A stretch of DNA of 8,535 nucleotides. Source: an uncultured Lachnospiraceae bacterium (GTDB lineage: Bacteria; Bacillota; Clostridia; Lachnospirales; Lachnospiraceae). Below are positions 1 to 6,965 of the stretch, piece by piece; the stretch's first letter is position 1, and each line of letters starts with the position of its first letter. The stretch is taken from contig CADBTO010000316.1 of NCBI GenBank assembly GCA_902797565.1, forward strand, positions 1-8,535, read 5' to 3'. A model generated the notes under the pieces. It was given only the letters and a program-made list of their open reading frames with translations, was not told the DNA's origin and searched no databases. The translations under genes and the position numbers were made by a program.

Positions 1-907
1 CGACTTTCAGCATATACAGCTTGCTTTTGAGCATCTGCATTGCCTTGTCCTTGTTCATATGCTGGGAACGCTCATTCTGGCACTGCACCACGATCCCGGT
101 CGGAAAATGGGTGATGCGGATTGCCGATGAGGTCTTGTTGATGTGCTGCCCGCCTGCACCACTTGAACGATAGGTATCAATCCGGATATCCTCATCACGG
201 ACTTCCACATCAAGGTCTTCCTCAATATCCGGCATCACATCGCAAGACGCAAATGACGTCTGGCGCTTCCCGTTCGCATTGAACGGTGAAATCCGAACCA
301 GCCTGTGGATGCCCCGTTCTGACTTCAGATAACCAAATGCGTTATCCCCATTGACCTGGAATGTCACAGACTTGATTCCGGCCTCATCCCCATCCAGAAG
401 ATCCAGGACATCCACGGAAAACCCGCGTTTTTCCGCCCATCTGGTATACATCCGGTACAACATGGAAACCCAGTCACAAGCCTCCGTCCCACCTGCGCCG
501 CTATGCAGGGTCACAATCGCGCTTTCCCTGTCAAATTCATCGGAAAGCAGGGTGCGAAGCCGGATCTCCTCCAGCTTCTCTGTAAAGGACGCAAACGCCT
601 CCTTCGCTTCCGCCAGAAGCTCCGGATTATCACCTTCCTCCTCATTCCCCAACTCGATATACGTTTCGATTTCTTCATAAGTTTCCCGAAGAGCCGAAAA
701 CTCCGAAATATCGTCTTTGAGGCTTTTCAACTCTTTCGTCTTCTTTGTTGAAAGTTCCGGATCATTCCAGAAATCCGGCGCTTCCATCTCCCGCTCCAGC
801 TCTTCCAAGCGGTTCGCCTTGTTTGAAAGATCCAGCGACGCTTCGAGTTCCGCGAGCGGTTTGTCATAAGACGCAAGCTCCGATTTCATCTGCTCCAACT
901 CTATCAT
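1..907 (-). CDS. prfB: Peptide chain release factor 2 (RF2), 3' end cut by window edge
   Basis: RF2 recognises UAA and UGA in the ribosomal A site and triggers hydrolysis of peptidyl-tRNA in the cytoplasm. About 302 codons are visible. The family is usually about 365 residues, so some 65 C-terminal residues lie outside the window. The SPF tripeptide that reads stop codons is at residues 207-209 (287-281). The catalytic GGQ loop, in the context [11 protein letters not shown], is at residues 252-254 (154-146). Both sit within two residues of their places in E. coli RF2. The ATG at 907 follows GAGGAG at a 9-nt spacing. Translation from this ATG runs open without the in-frame UGA that most prfB genes carry near codon 25. 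The expected site reads CTG GAT (Leu-Asp) in frame, so no programmed frameshift is needed. It follows the S41 protease gene by 75 nt with no terminator and is probably cotranscribed. Confidence 0.97.
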   Translation of the reverse strand, partial: MIELEQMKSELASYDKPLAELEASLDLSNKANRLEELEREMEAPDFWNDPELSTKKTKELKSLKDDISEFSALRETYEEIETYIELGNEEEGDNPELLAEAKEAFASFTEKLEEIRLRTLLSDEFDRESAIVTLHSGAGGTEACDWVSMLYRMYTRWAEKRGFSVDVLDLLDGDEAGIKSVTFQVNGDNAFGYLKSERGIHRLVRISPFNANGKRQTSFASCDVMPDIEEDLDVEVRDEDIRIDTYRSSGAGGQHINKTSSAIRITHFPTGIVVQCQNERSQHMNKDKAMQMLKSKLYMLKV

Positions 908-909
908 GC

Positions 910-982
910 TTAAGAACTCCTCATTCAGAACGCGTTAGAAACTCCCTGAAGGAACTCCTTAAAGAACCCCTCAAGAACTTCT
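910..982 (-). repeat. Degenerate tandem AGGAGTTCTT units in the prfB leader
   Basis: On the minus strand, the gap between the protease stop and the prfB start is built almost entirely of variants of AAGGAGTTCTT. They read AAGAAGTTCTT (983-973), GAGGGGTTCTT (972-962), AAGGAGTTCCTT (960-949), GGGAGTTTCT (946-937) and AGGAGTTCTTAA (921-910), separated by 0 to about 15 nt. The last unit is the working ribosome binding site of prfB. The same 12 bases, AGGAGTTCTTAA, also occur before ftsE and once more upstream. This looks like local slippage or duplication of a Shine-Dalgarno block. Function is not known. Confidence 0.6.
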
Positions 983-2224
983 TTACTTCCCAATCTCCTT
1001 CAACAGCACCTGCTCTGCCTTCACCACCTGATTGTCTTTTTCATAGGCGTAGTTTTCGCCATATTCTTCTTCCGTCCCTGTGTACTCGTACTCCATTTCA
1101 ATATCCGGCGCAATGCCTTTTTCGTGGATACAGTCCCCTTTGGGTGTATAATAAGTTTCGATTGTCAGTTTCACGGCAGAACCATCTGCCAGCGGAAATG
1201 TCTGCTGCACGATCCCTTTTCCATAAGTCGTTGTTCCGATGAGTGTCCCGTAATCATAATCCCGGATCGCGCCAGCGAATATTTCACCCGCAGAAGCTGT
1301 CTTCCCGGACGTCAGCACCGTCATCGGCAGTTTCATCTTATGCGCTTCGTCAGAGATATACTCCGTCTTCTTCCCTTCCTTGTCCTTCATATAAACTGTC
1401 GTGCCTTTGGGTAAGATGGCATCAAGGATTTTCGTCACGGAATCCACCAGCCCTCCCGGATTGGTACGCAGATCAAAGATGATCCCTTCCATGCCCTGCT
1501 TTTCCAAATCCGACACTGCCTCTTTGAAGTCTTCTTCTGTCCCTGAAGAAAATTCGGAGATGCGGATATATCCTATTTTCGTATGATCTTTCCCCGCCTG
1601 AAGCATGGTGTAGGTCACAGATGGGGTCTGGATGGTTTCTTTTTTCATCTGAACCGAATGGCTTTTCCCATTCCGTTCATAGGTGATCTCAACCTTTTCT
1701 CCCTCATTCCCGCGCACCCGCTTCACGAAATCTTCCAGAGAACCGGACGCTGCCTGATACTCCCCGGTAGACACCAGGATATCACCTGCCCGGATGCCTG
1801 CTTTCGCCGCCGGCGAGTCTTCATACACCTCATTGACAATAATCACGCCGGTATCCGGATCCGCAGAAAGTACAACGCCAATCCCCGCATATTCTCCCGT
1901 AATGCCTTCCATTAACTGCTGGTACTCATCCGGCGTGTAATATGCCGAGTACTTGTCCCCAATTGAAGACACCAGCCCTTTCAAAAGCCCGTTTGCAAGG
2001 TCTGAGGCCGGTACGTCCTTGTAATAATACTGATCGATCATTCCGGAAACCAGCCGGATCTTCGCCTGATTCAGAAGGGTCAGCGCACTGCCGTTAAAAT
2101 ACAGGAAATTGACCATAAACGCAAGTCCTGCCAGTAAAACGATGGCAGACACCGCCCCGGCCGCAAATCCCACCCGGTATGCCTTTTTTTCAGAAGGTCC
2201 ATTTTCAAAATCATCGTGATACAT
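983..2224 (-). CDS. S41-family carboxyl-terminal processing protease with PDZ domain
   Basis: This is a 413-residue serine protease of the CtpA/CtpB/Prc type, held in the membrane with its catalytic part outside the cell. Such enzymes cleave substrates near their C termini. Residues 19-41 form one hydrophobic anchor. The PDZ domain lies at about 105-195, with a GIGVVL substrate-groove motif near 114. The protease core follows. The catalytic Ser-Lys-Gln triad is visible: Ser311 in TASAGE, Lys336 in TTYGKG and Gln340 in GIVQQ. The 25 and 4 residue spacings match those of B. subtilis CtpB. The ATG starts 6 nt after the ftsX stop and has only a weak GAG upstream, which suggests translational coupling. 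B. subtilis also has ctpB next to ftsEX, so orthology to CtpB is likely. Its substrate here is unknown. Confidence 0.95.
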   Translation of the reverse strand: MYHDDFENGPSEKKAYRVGFAAGAVSAIVLLAGLAFMVNFLYFNGSALTLLNQAKIRLVSGMIDQYYYKDVPASDLANGLLKGLVSSIGDKYSAYYTPDEYQQLMEGITGEYAGIGVVLSADPDTGVIIVNEVYEDSPAAKAGIRAGDILVSTGEYQAASGSLEDFVKRVRGNEGEKVEITYERNGKSHSVQMKKETIQTPSVTYTMLQAGKDHTKIGYIRISEFSSGTEEDFKEAVSDLEKQGMEGIIFDLRTNPGGLVDSVTKILDAILPKGTTVYMKDKEGKKTEYISDEAHKMKLPMTVLTSGKTASAGEIFAGAIRDYDYGTLIGTTTYGKGIVQQTFPLADGSAVKLTIETYYTPKGDCIHEKGIAPDIEMEYEYTGTEEEYGENYAYEKDNQVVKAEQVLLKEIGK

Positions 2225-2230
2225 AAGCCA

Positions 2231-3142
2231 TCAAACTCTCAGATGCCGCCGCAATGTAATTTTACTCCCAAGGTAGCCAATCCCCACACCCAGTACCAGA
2301 GAAACCGGCACCAGGATACGGAACACCTCCGTCACAGGAATAAATGCAAACATTCCCTCCAGCGCATTGAACCGCTCTGCCACATATGTGATGATCTTTT
2401 TATATAAGAAAAACAACAGCGCCAGCGGGATCACGGAGCCCACCAGCCCGATCACGATGCCTTCCACGATAAACGGTGCCCGCACAAATCCATCTCTGGC
2501 ACCGATCAGTTTCATAATCGCAATCTCCTCCCGCCGGACCGAGATCCCGACCGTGACTGTATTACTGATCAGAAATACGGCCACCCCGATCAGAATGATA
2601 ATGATCCCGCCGGAAATAAAGCGGATCAGGCTGTTGAAGTCTGTCAGGGTATTCGCCACCGCCTCAGACTGATGCACTTCCCGCACGCCGTCCAGGCTCT
2701 TCAGCCAATCGACCAGGCTTTTCTGCTGGGACACATCTTCCAGATAAATCTCATAATTTGCCATGTACTGCAGCGGATTGTCCCCGGAAAAGCTGTCTGC
2801 CGCCTCCGAATGCTCGTCGCCAAAATATTCTTTCTTGAAGGTCTCCCATGCCTCGTCTGCAGAAATAAACTTGTACTTTGACACTTCCGGACGAATGGCG
2901 ATCATATCACCAATCTCCTGCATTTGGGACGTCGTCACATCTTCGTCAAAATAAACGGTCACAGCCACGCCTTCCTCGGCATTATGAACCATCGCGTCAA
3001 AATTCACACTGATGGAATAAAACACACCAAACAGGAAGATGCAGGCTGTCATCGTAGCCAGCGAAGCAAGGGAAAACATCTTATTGTGCCAGATGTTGAG
3101 CAGCCCCTGCTTCAAATTGTAAAACAGTGAACTAATACGCAT
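2231..3142 (-). CDS. ftsX: Cell division ABC transporter-like permease FtsX
   Basis: FtsX is the membrane subunit of the FtsEX complex, which passes the ATPase cycle of FtsE to peptidoglycan hydrolases outside the membrane. The 303-residue protein has the family layout: a cytoplasmic N terminus, a first membrane helix near residues 22-43, an extracellular domain of about 125 residues (about 44-168), then three more helices near 171-196, 221-245 and 272-291. The conserved segment [13 protein letters not shown] follows the second helix. A GTG at 3148 overlaps the ftsE stop codon and would add two residues. I prefer the ATG at 3142 because the GGGGGGAG ribosome binding site is 7 nt from it but only 1 nt from the GTG. 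Its neighbours ftsE and the S41 protease gene are in the same operon. Confidence 0.96.
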   Translation of the reverse strand: MRISSLFYNLKQGLLNIWHNKMFSLASLATMTACIFLFGVFYSISVNFDAMVHNAEEGVAVTVYFDEDVTTSQMQEIGDMIAIRPEVSKYKFISADEAWETFKKEYFGDEHSEAADSFSGDNPLQYMANYEIYLEDVSQQKSLVDWLKSLDGVREVHQSEAVANTLTDFNSLIRFISGGIIIILIGVAVFLISNTVTVGISVRREEIAIMKLIGARDGFVRAPFIVEGIVIGLVGSVIPLALLFFLYKKIITYVAERFNALEGMFAFIPVTEVFRILVPVSLVLGVGIGYLGSKITLRRHLRV

Positions 3143-3144
3143 TG

Positions 3145-3813
3145 TCACTCTCCCCCCTGGTCACTTGCCACATTCCCCCGGTCTATGATGATCACACGCT
3201 TATTCATGGCACGTACAATCTCCGTGTTGTGCGTCACGACCACCACCGTGGTTCCGCGCTCGTTGATTTCTTCGAGGAGCTTCATAATCTCCCGTGCATT
3301 GCCGCCATCCAGATTCCCCGTCGGTTCATCCGCAAGGATGATCTTCGGACGGTTCACAAGCGCTCTGGCGATTGCAACCCGCTGCTGCTCGCCGCCGGAG
3401 AGCTGCCGTGGAAACGAACGGTATTTTGCCGCCAGCCCCACCAGAGACAACACATAGGGAACGCGTTTCTTGATCTCCCGACGCGGCGCTTCAATCACAC
3501 GCATCGCGAAAGCAACATTTTCGTATACGTTCCTGTCCTGCAGAAGCCTGAAATCCTGGAAGACCACCCCGACTTTCCGGCGGAAATCCGGCACCTGCTT
3601 TTGTTTTAATTTGGAAATATCCTTTCCATTGATCATGATCTTGCCTCTGGTCGGATTCAACTCCTTTTGCAGAAGCTTGATCAGTGTCGATTTCCCCGAA
3701 CCACTGTCCCCCATAATGAAAACGAATTCCCCCGGCGCGATATGGAGCGAAATATCGTCCAGCGCCTGCACCCCCGCTTCATATGTTTTGCTCACGTGAT
3801 CCAGTCTTATCAT
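3145..3813 (-). CDS. ftsE: Cell division ATP-binding protein FtsE
   Basis: FtsE is the cytoplasmic ATPase that drives FtsX. The 222-residue protein is full length for the family. The Walker A motif GDSGSGKST is at residues 35-43, the Q-loop glutamine at 86, the ABC signature LSGGEQQ at 138-144, Walker B ILADEP at 159-164 with catalytic Glu163, and the switch histidine at 195. FtsE differs from lipoprotein-export LolD-like ATPases mainly by context, and here ftsX lies directly downstream, which settles the call. The ATG at 3813 is preceded by AAAGGAG at a 10-nt spacing. A 6-bp hairpin (3831-3847) sits just upstream of that site. The leader appears to be duplicated further upstream. No convincing dedicated promoter was found, so read-through from the upstream regulator gene is possible. 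Confidence 0.97.
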   Translation of the reverse strand: MIRLDHVSKTYEAGVQALDDISLHIAPGEFVFIMGDSGSGKSTLIKLLQKELNPTRGKIMINGKDISKLKQKQVPDFRRKVGVVFQDFRLLQDRNVYENVAFAMRVIEAPRREIKKRVPYVLSLVGLAAKYRSFPRQLSGGEQQRVAIARALVNRPKIILADEPTGNLDGGNAREIMKLLEEINERGTTVVVVTHNTEIVRAMNKRVIIIDRGNVASDQGGE

Positions 3814-3814
3814 T

Positions 3815-3871
3815 ATTTAAGAACTCCTTTGTGTGCTCCTTGCACACCGATACTGCGATTTCATTCATCAG
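3815..3871 (-). repeat. ftsE leader repeat, proximal copy with SD and hairpin
   Basis: Read on the plus strand, this copy is a 16-nt block ATTTAAGAACTCCTTT (3815-3830, the ftsE ribosome binding site in reverse) joined directly to a hairpin GTGTGC/GCACAC (3831-3847, loop TCCTT), then CGATACTGCG and a TTCATT-CATCAG tail. The same parts recur at 3973-3988 and 4081-4122. On the mRNA strand the hairpin ends shortly before the AAAGGAG site and its loop carries an SD-like AAGGA. Confidence 0.75.
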
Positions 3872-3893
3872 GCCCGCTGATGAATGAAACCGC
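3855..3893 (-). repeat. Long 16-bp hairpin in the ftsE leader
   Basis: The arms 3855-3870 and 3878-3893 pair over 16 bp with a single G-U wobble on the minus strand, around a 7-nt loop. The core TTTCATTCATCA / TGATGAATGAAA is a perfect 12 bp. No T-tract follows on either strand, so this is not a standard intrinsic terminator. It overlaps the end of the small ORF at 3861-3974 and sits between the two copies of the leader repeat. It may be a processing or stability element, or part of a small dispersed repeat. Confidence 0.7.
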
Positions 3894-3974
3894 TCCTGCG
3901 GCAGGGTTCGAACCTTCGCTTCGCTTCGGGTCGCACCCTTGCCCGACGATCCCCGCACAGTCGGAGTTTCGCAT
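3861..3974 (-). CDS. Possible 37-residue small ORF with ftsE-like ribosome binding site
   Basis: An ATG at 3974 is preceded by AAAGGAG and the bases TTCTTAA, a ribosome binding site identical to that of ftsE over 16 nt. The frame runs 37 codons, starting MRNSDCAGIVGQ, to a TGA at 3863-3861. There is no membrane segment or recognisable motif. It contains a short GCGAA tandem (encoding KRSEG) and ends inside the 16-bp hairpin. The good start site may simply be inherited from duplication of the ftsE leader. I do not recognise the product. It could be a non-coding repeat that happens to be open, or a leader peptide for ftsEX. Nothing shows that it is translated. Confidence 0.3.
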   Translation of the reverse strand: MRNSDCAGIVGQGCDPKRSEGSNPAAGAVSFISGPDE

Positions 3975-4122
3975 TTAAGAACTCCTTTACTTGCTCCCTA
4001 GGCTCAGCCTTCGGCTTCACCAAGTTCGCAGTACAATTCACACTAGATTCGGCATTCTGCCTCATCAAGTGTTCATTAGCGTGTGCTTTATGCACACCGA
4101 TACTGCGGCTTCATTACATCAG
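3973..4122 (-). repeat. ftsE leader repeat, distal copy split by about 92 nt
   Basis: The block ATTTAAGAACTCCTTT at 3973-3988 is identical to 3815-3830. The block at 4081-4122 matches 3831-3871 at about 36 of 42 positions. The hairpin stem GTGTGC/GCACAC and CGATACTGCG are unchanged, while the loop differs (TTTAT against TCCTT). In this copy the two blocks are separated by 3989-4080, which holds nothing I recognise beyond a small AGCC/GGCT hairpin near 4007-4017. Conserved stem with a changed loop hints that the hairpin is kept. Together with the proximal copy and small ORF this accounts for the whole 315-nt gap between the regulator gene and ftsE. Confidence 0.65.
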
Positions 4123-4128
4123 CCACCA

Positions 4129-5217
4129 TCAAAAATTCTGCTCCTCCATATACTTCATATATTCCACCACCATCAAAGCTATTTTGAAGGTGATGGCATC
4201 TTCGAAGACGCGCAGATCCAGGCCGGTACTTTTCTGGATCTTGTCCAGACGGTATACCAGTGTATTCCGGTGGATATACAGCTGCCTCGATGTTTCTGAA
4301 ACATTCAGGCTGTTTTCAAAAAATTTATTGATCGTTGTCAGCGTCTCCTCGTCGAAGTCATCCGGTGCTTTTTTCTCAAAAATCTCCTTGATAAACATCT
4401 TGCACAGCGGAATCGGCAGCTGGTAGATCAGACGCCCGATCCCCAGAACCGCATAGGCGATGACGTTCTTCTCCGTAAAGAAAATCTTCCCAACGTCCAG
4501 TGCCATGCCCGCTTCCTTGTACGAGCGGGAAACCTCCTTGATCTCCCCCACAATCGTACCATACGCTACCCGCAGCTTCTTGCTCTTCTTCTCATCAAAC
4601 GATGCAAGGATGCCATTCGCGCACTTCTCCACCTCATCGTAGCCATCATCCTCATCCAGCTGCTTTACGACAATAATATTTCCTTCGTCTACAGCTGTCA
4701 CAAAGTCGTGGGACTTTCCGCCGAACAGGCTGCGGATCCGTTCCAGCTCATCCCCTTCTTTGTGCGGGCCGATCTCCACGATCAGCACCACGCGCCTTGC
4801 CACCGTATCCACGTGGAGCTTCTTGGCACGGTTGTAGATATCCACCAGAAGCAGATTGTCCAGCAGGAGGTTCTTGATGAAATTGTCCCGGTCAAACCGC
4901 TCTTTGTACGCAACCATCAGCTCTTCAATCTGGAATGCGCACATCTTCCCGACAATGGTGGAGGTTTCCCCTTCCCCACGAGCCACAATCAGGTATTCGG
5001 TCTGCTGCTCCTCAAAAATCTTGAAGAACTGGCAGCCCATCGCCACCTGGCTCTCTGCAGAGGATGCTCCAAAATCCGCTGCCTGCTTGCTATAGGACGC
5101 CGCCTCACGGAACGACGTAGCCAGCACAGATCCCTCCGGATCCATGATCGCAAGCCCGATCTTCGAAATAGCGGCAATTCCTTCAATGGTCTTTTGCAAA
5201 ATCTGGTTGGAAATCAT
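4129..5217 (-). CDS. CdaR/PucR-type transcriptional regulator (sugar-diacid-recognition family)
   Basis: This is a predicted cytoplasmic DNA-binding regulator of 362 residues. The N-terminal 110 or so residues, beginning ISNQILQKTIEGIAAI and including a GLAIMDPEGSVLATS segment, resemble the putative sugar diacid recognition domain of CdaR. The middle region resembles the PucR/CdaR GGDEF-like domain, which is not catalytic. The C terminus carries the PucR-type helix-turn-helix, NVSETSRQLYIHRNTLVYRL, at about 305-324. The chosen ATG at 5217 has GAGGGGG five bases upstream. A start at 5247 would add ten residues without a ribosome binding site. The ligand is unknown, and no sugar-acid catabolic gene is nearby. 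The next genes downstream are ftsEX, 315 nt away with no terminator between, so the regulator may be cotranscribed with them. Confidence 0.88.
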   Translation of the reverse strand: MISNQILQKTIEGIAAISKIGLAIMDPEGSVLATSFREAASYSKQAADFGASSAESQVAMGCQFFKIFEEQQTEYLIVARGEGETSTIVGKMCAFQIEELMVAYKERFDRDNFIKNLLLDNLLLVDIYNRAKKLHVDTVARRVVLIVEIGPHKEGDELERIRSLFGGKSHDFVTAVDEGNIIVVKQLDEDDGYDEVEKCANGILASFDEKKSKKLRVAYGTIVGEIKEVSRSYKEAGMALDVGKIFFTEKNVIAYAVLGIGRLIYQLPIPLCKMFIKEIFEKKAPDDFDEETLTTINKFFENSLNVSETSRQLYIHRNTLVYRLDKIQKSTGLDLRVFEDAITFKIALMVVEYMKYMEEQNF

Positions 5218-5392
5218 TTTAACCCCCTCGCACGTTCGTATATCCACAAACCAAAAAACTCATAATACGAAACATTTTAATACAATAAACCAAAAAAGAA
5301 AAGCCTTTTTTGGAAATAGTTTGTAAAAAAATTCCAAAAAACGTGTTCGTATATGTGTTCGGCTATTGGAAAACGACGAACTGCCCCATCGC
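5218..5392 (-). promoter_or_regulatory. AT-rich regulatory intergenic region before the regulator gene
   Basis: The region holds no ORF. On the minus strand it has candidate -10 elements TAAAAT (5279-5274) and TATTAT (5267-5262), but no convincing -35 at the right spacing. A 10-nt direct repeat ATATACGAAC occurs at 5354-5345 and 5243-5234. A third, shortened TTCGTAT in opposite orientation (5271-5265) overlaps one -10 candidate. CCAAAAAA boxes occur at 5251, 5290 and 5334 and inverted at 5306-5313. These look like operator half-sites, perhaps for the regulator itself, but that is inference. Confidence 0.4.
5290..5313. repeat. 9-bp inverted repeat CCAAAAAAG / CTTTTTTGG
   Basis: The arms 5290-5298 and 5305-5313 are perfect complements around a 6-nt loop. 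On the minus strand it is followed by TTTATT, so it might act as a weak terminator for the diguanylate cyclase gene. The stem is A/T-rich and the tract after it is poor, so a protein-binding palindrome is an equal possibility. Confidence 0.5.
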
Positions 5393-6955
5393 CTACACCA
5401 TTCCACCCACTTTCATTTCCTGTTTCCGTACAGCCATCCTCTGGCTCGCGCGGCGGAACACCTGGCTGGTATTCTCATCCACAGCCGGATCGTACACCGC
5501 CATACCCATTGCTGCAGAAATTGCTTCCCAGGGTTCCAGTGTCTTATCCCCCTGCATCTGGCGCATCGCGGCATCTAACTTTGCCGCCAGCGCTTCCCGG
5601 TTTTTGTAATCCCTTCCCTGGAGCACCACCACAAATTCGTCTCCACCAATCCGAAAAACTGGAGAATGTTTGTATATCGTACAAACAATGCTGCATAGTT
5701 TCTTGACCGCCAGATCCCCTTTTTCGTGGCCATATCGGTCATTGAGCTGCTTGAGGAAATTGAGGTCGATCAGGGCAATGCCAAATTGGCACGATTCGTG
5801 CCCCATCTTTTCCTCGATCCGTTTCACATGCTCATCATAGGCACCTTTGTTCCGCAGGCCGGTCAAAAGGTCCCGCTCTGCCGTCCGCTCCATCTCCCTG
5901 GCATAGCGTTTGGAATGTTCCAGCGCCTGGCTGGTCTGCATCAGGCTCGCCATATACTGTTCGATTTCCAGGATCATTTCCGCCACCTGTTTTGCCAGGG
6001 ATGCAACTTCATCCCCGCCGCCCGCAAGCTGCAAAATCCGCTTTGCTACACCGGGATCCCTTGTTTTGGTGTACTCCCGGACCTGCACTTCCATCTTCCG
6101 GATTCTGGAGATGTATTGCCGGTTAATGAAATACAGAAGCAGCAGCGAAGCAACCAGGATAATCGCCCCCGTCACACCCGCCTGCAACGCAACCTGCCGG
6201 ATGACCTCCCTCCTTGTCCCTTCCACGGTGATCTCCGCACCTATGACACCGATCGTTTTCCCTTCGATCTTCAACGGGCTGAAATATGCCATTGTATGGC
6301 CGTACTCATTATTGAATACATCAAACCCGCGGGGTTTCTCCCCTGTCTCCATCGCTTCCCACATCGTGGGAAACATCCCGGGATCCTCATAGGCAACATC
6401 GCCAAGCAGAAGATTTTTTTCATCCCCTTCCCGCGGTTCCCTTACCCCGTCTAAGACGTACATCATCTGGCATGGTACACCTGTCGGAACGATATAATAC
6501 ACATACGCCAGGCCATAACTGTCTCTAGTCTGTTCGAAAACCCTCATCCACCTTTCATATACATATGTGGCATAGGCATTCTTCAGTTCATCCGAAAGTT
6601 CAGAAAATACGACATCCTGCCCCATCACCTTCCCAGGATATTGTTTCTGGAACATCTGCTCAAAACGGAGTTTTTCCCGGCGGACATCTCCGTCAAAATC
6701 CACCGGCACATTGATCTCATCATGATGGGCAATAAAATATTCTTGAAAATCCAGAAACTCCTGCGCATCCATATTGATCAACCGACCCAGATAATCACCA
6801 ATACTACGAATACTCGTTTCATGCTGCCGCAGATACCCCCTGCTCTGGTTCAGGAGTGCACTGACCGCCGTGCTCAGAATCGTTGCCAGACTGAAGATTG
6901 CAAAAACAAATCCAAACCGGACAAGCAGTCCATCCGTCCGCCGCTTCCGTTTCAT
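5393..6955 (-). CDS. Membrane-anchored sensor diguanylate cyclase (GGDEF protein)
   Basis: The enzyme is predicted to condense two GTP into cyclic di-GMP at the inner face of the membrane in response to an extracellular signal. The 520-residue protein has a membrane helix at about 12-34, an extracellular region at about 35-258 that looks Cache-like near residues 150-245, a second helix at about 259-277, a HAMP-like and coiled linker to about 360, and a GGDEF domain at 361-515. The active-site motif GGDEF is intact at 437-441. Asp397, Asn405 and Asp414 in the IDLNFLKQLNDRYGHEKGD block match metal and GTP ligands. The RxxD inhibitory site is missing: YKHS stands in its place. I chose the ATG at 6955 because GGGGGTG lies 8 nt upstream. 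The open frame extends to a TTG at 7039, but that start lies almost at the predicted transcription start. Confidence 0.93.
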   Translation of the reverse strand: MKRKRRTDGLLVRFGFVFAIFSLATILSTAVSALLNQSRGYLRQHETSIRSIGDYLGRLINMDAQEFLDFQEYFIAHHDEINVPVDFDGDVRREKLRFEQMFQKQYPGKVMGQDVVFSELSDELKNAYATYVYERWMRVFEQTRDSYGLAYVYYIVPTGVPCQMMYVLDGVREPREGDEKNLLLGDVAYEDPGMFPTMWEAMETGEKPRGFDVFNNEYGHTMAYFSPLKIEGKTIGVIGAEITVEGTRREVIRQVALQAGVTGAIILVASLLLLYFINRQYISRIRKMEVQVREYTKTRDPGVAKRILQLAGGGDEVASLAKQVAEMILEIEQYMASLMQTSQALEHSKRYAREMERTAERDLLTGLRNKGAYDEHVKRIEEKMGHESCQFGIALIDLNFLKQLNDRYGHEKGDLAVKKLCSIVCTIYKHSPVFRIGGDEFVVVLQGRDYKNREALAAKLDAAMRQMQGDKTLEPWEAISAAMGMAVYDPAVDENTSQVFRRASQRMAVRKQEMKVGGMV

Positions 6956-6965
6956 ATTTGCATCA

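Noticed and set aside
745..1242. Plus-strand open frame of 165 codons across prfB and the protease gene
   Set aside because: It is antisense to two well-supported genes, has low-complexity Pro/Ser content and no recognisable domain.
3890..3930. tRNA-like T-arm (GGTTCGAACC) on the minus strand
   Set aside because: The T-stem has a mismatch and no acceptor, D-arm or anticodon arm can be paired with it.
3868..4095. 75-codon minus-strand frame in the ftsE leader
   Set aside because: Its start has no ribosome binding site, it runs through the repeats, and the well-placed site at 3974 serves another frame.
3884..4426. Plus-strand open frame of 180 codons over the ftsE leader and regulator gene
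   Set aside because: Half is antisense to the regulator and the rest covers the leader repeats; no motif or ribosome binding site supports it.
5726..6454. Plus-strand open frame of 242 codons
   Set aside because: It lies wholly antisense to the GGDEF gene and shows no domain; it is a shadow of GC-rich codon use.
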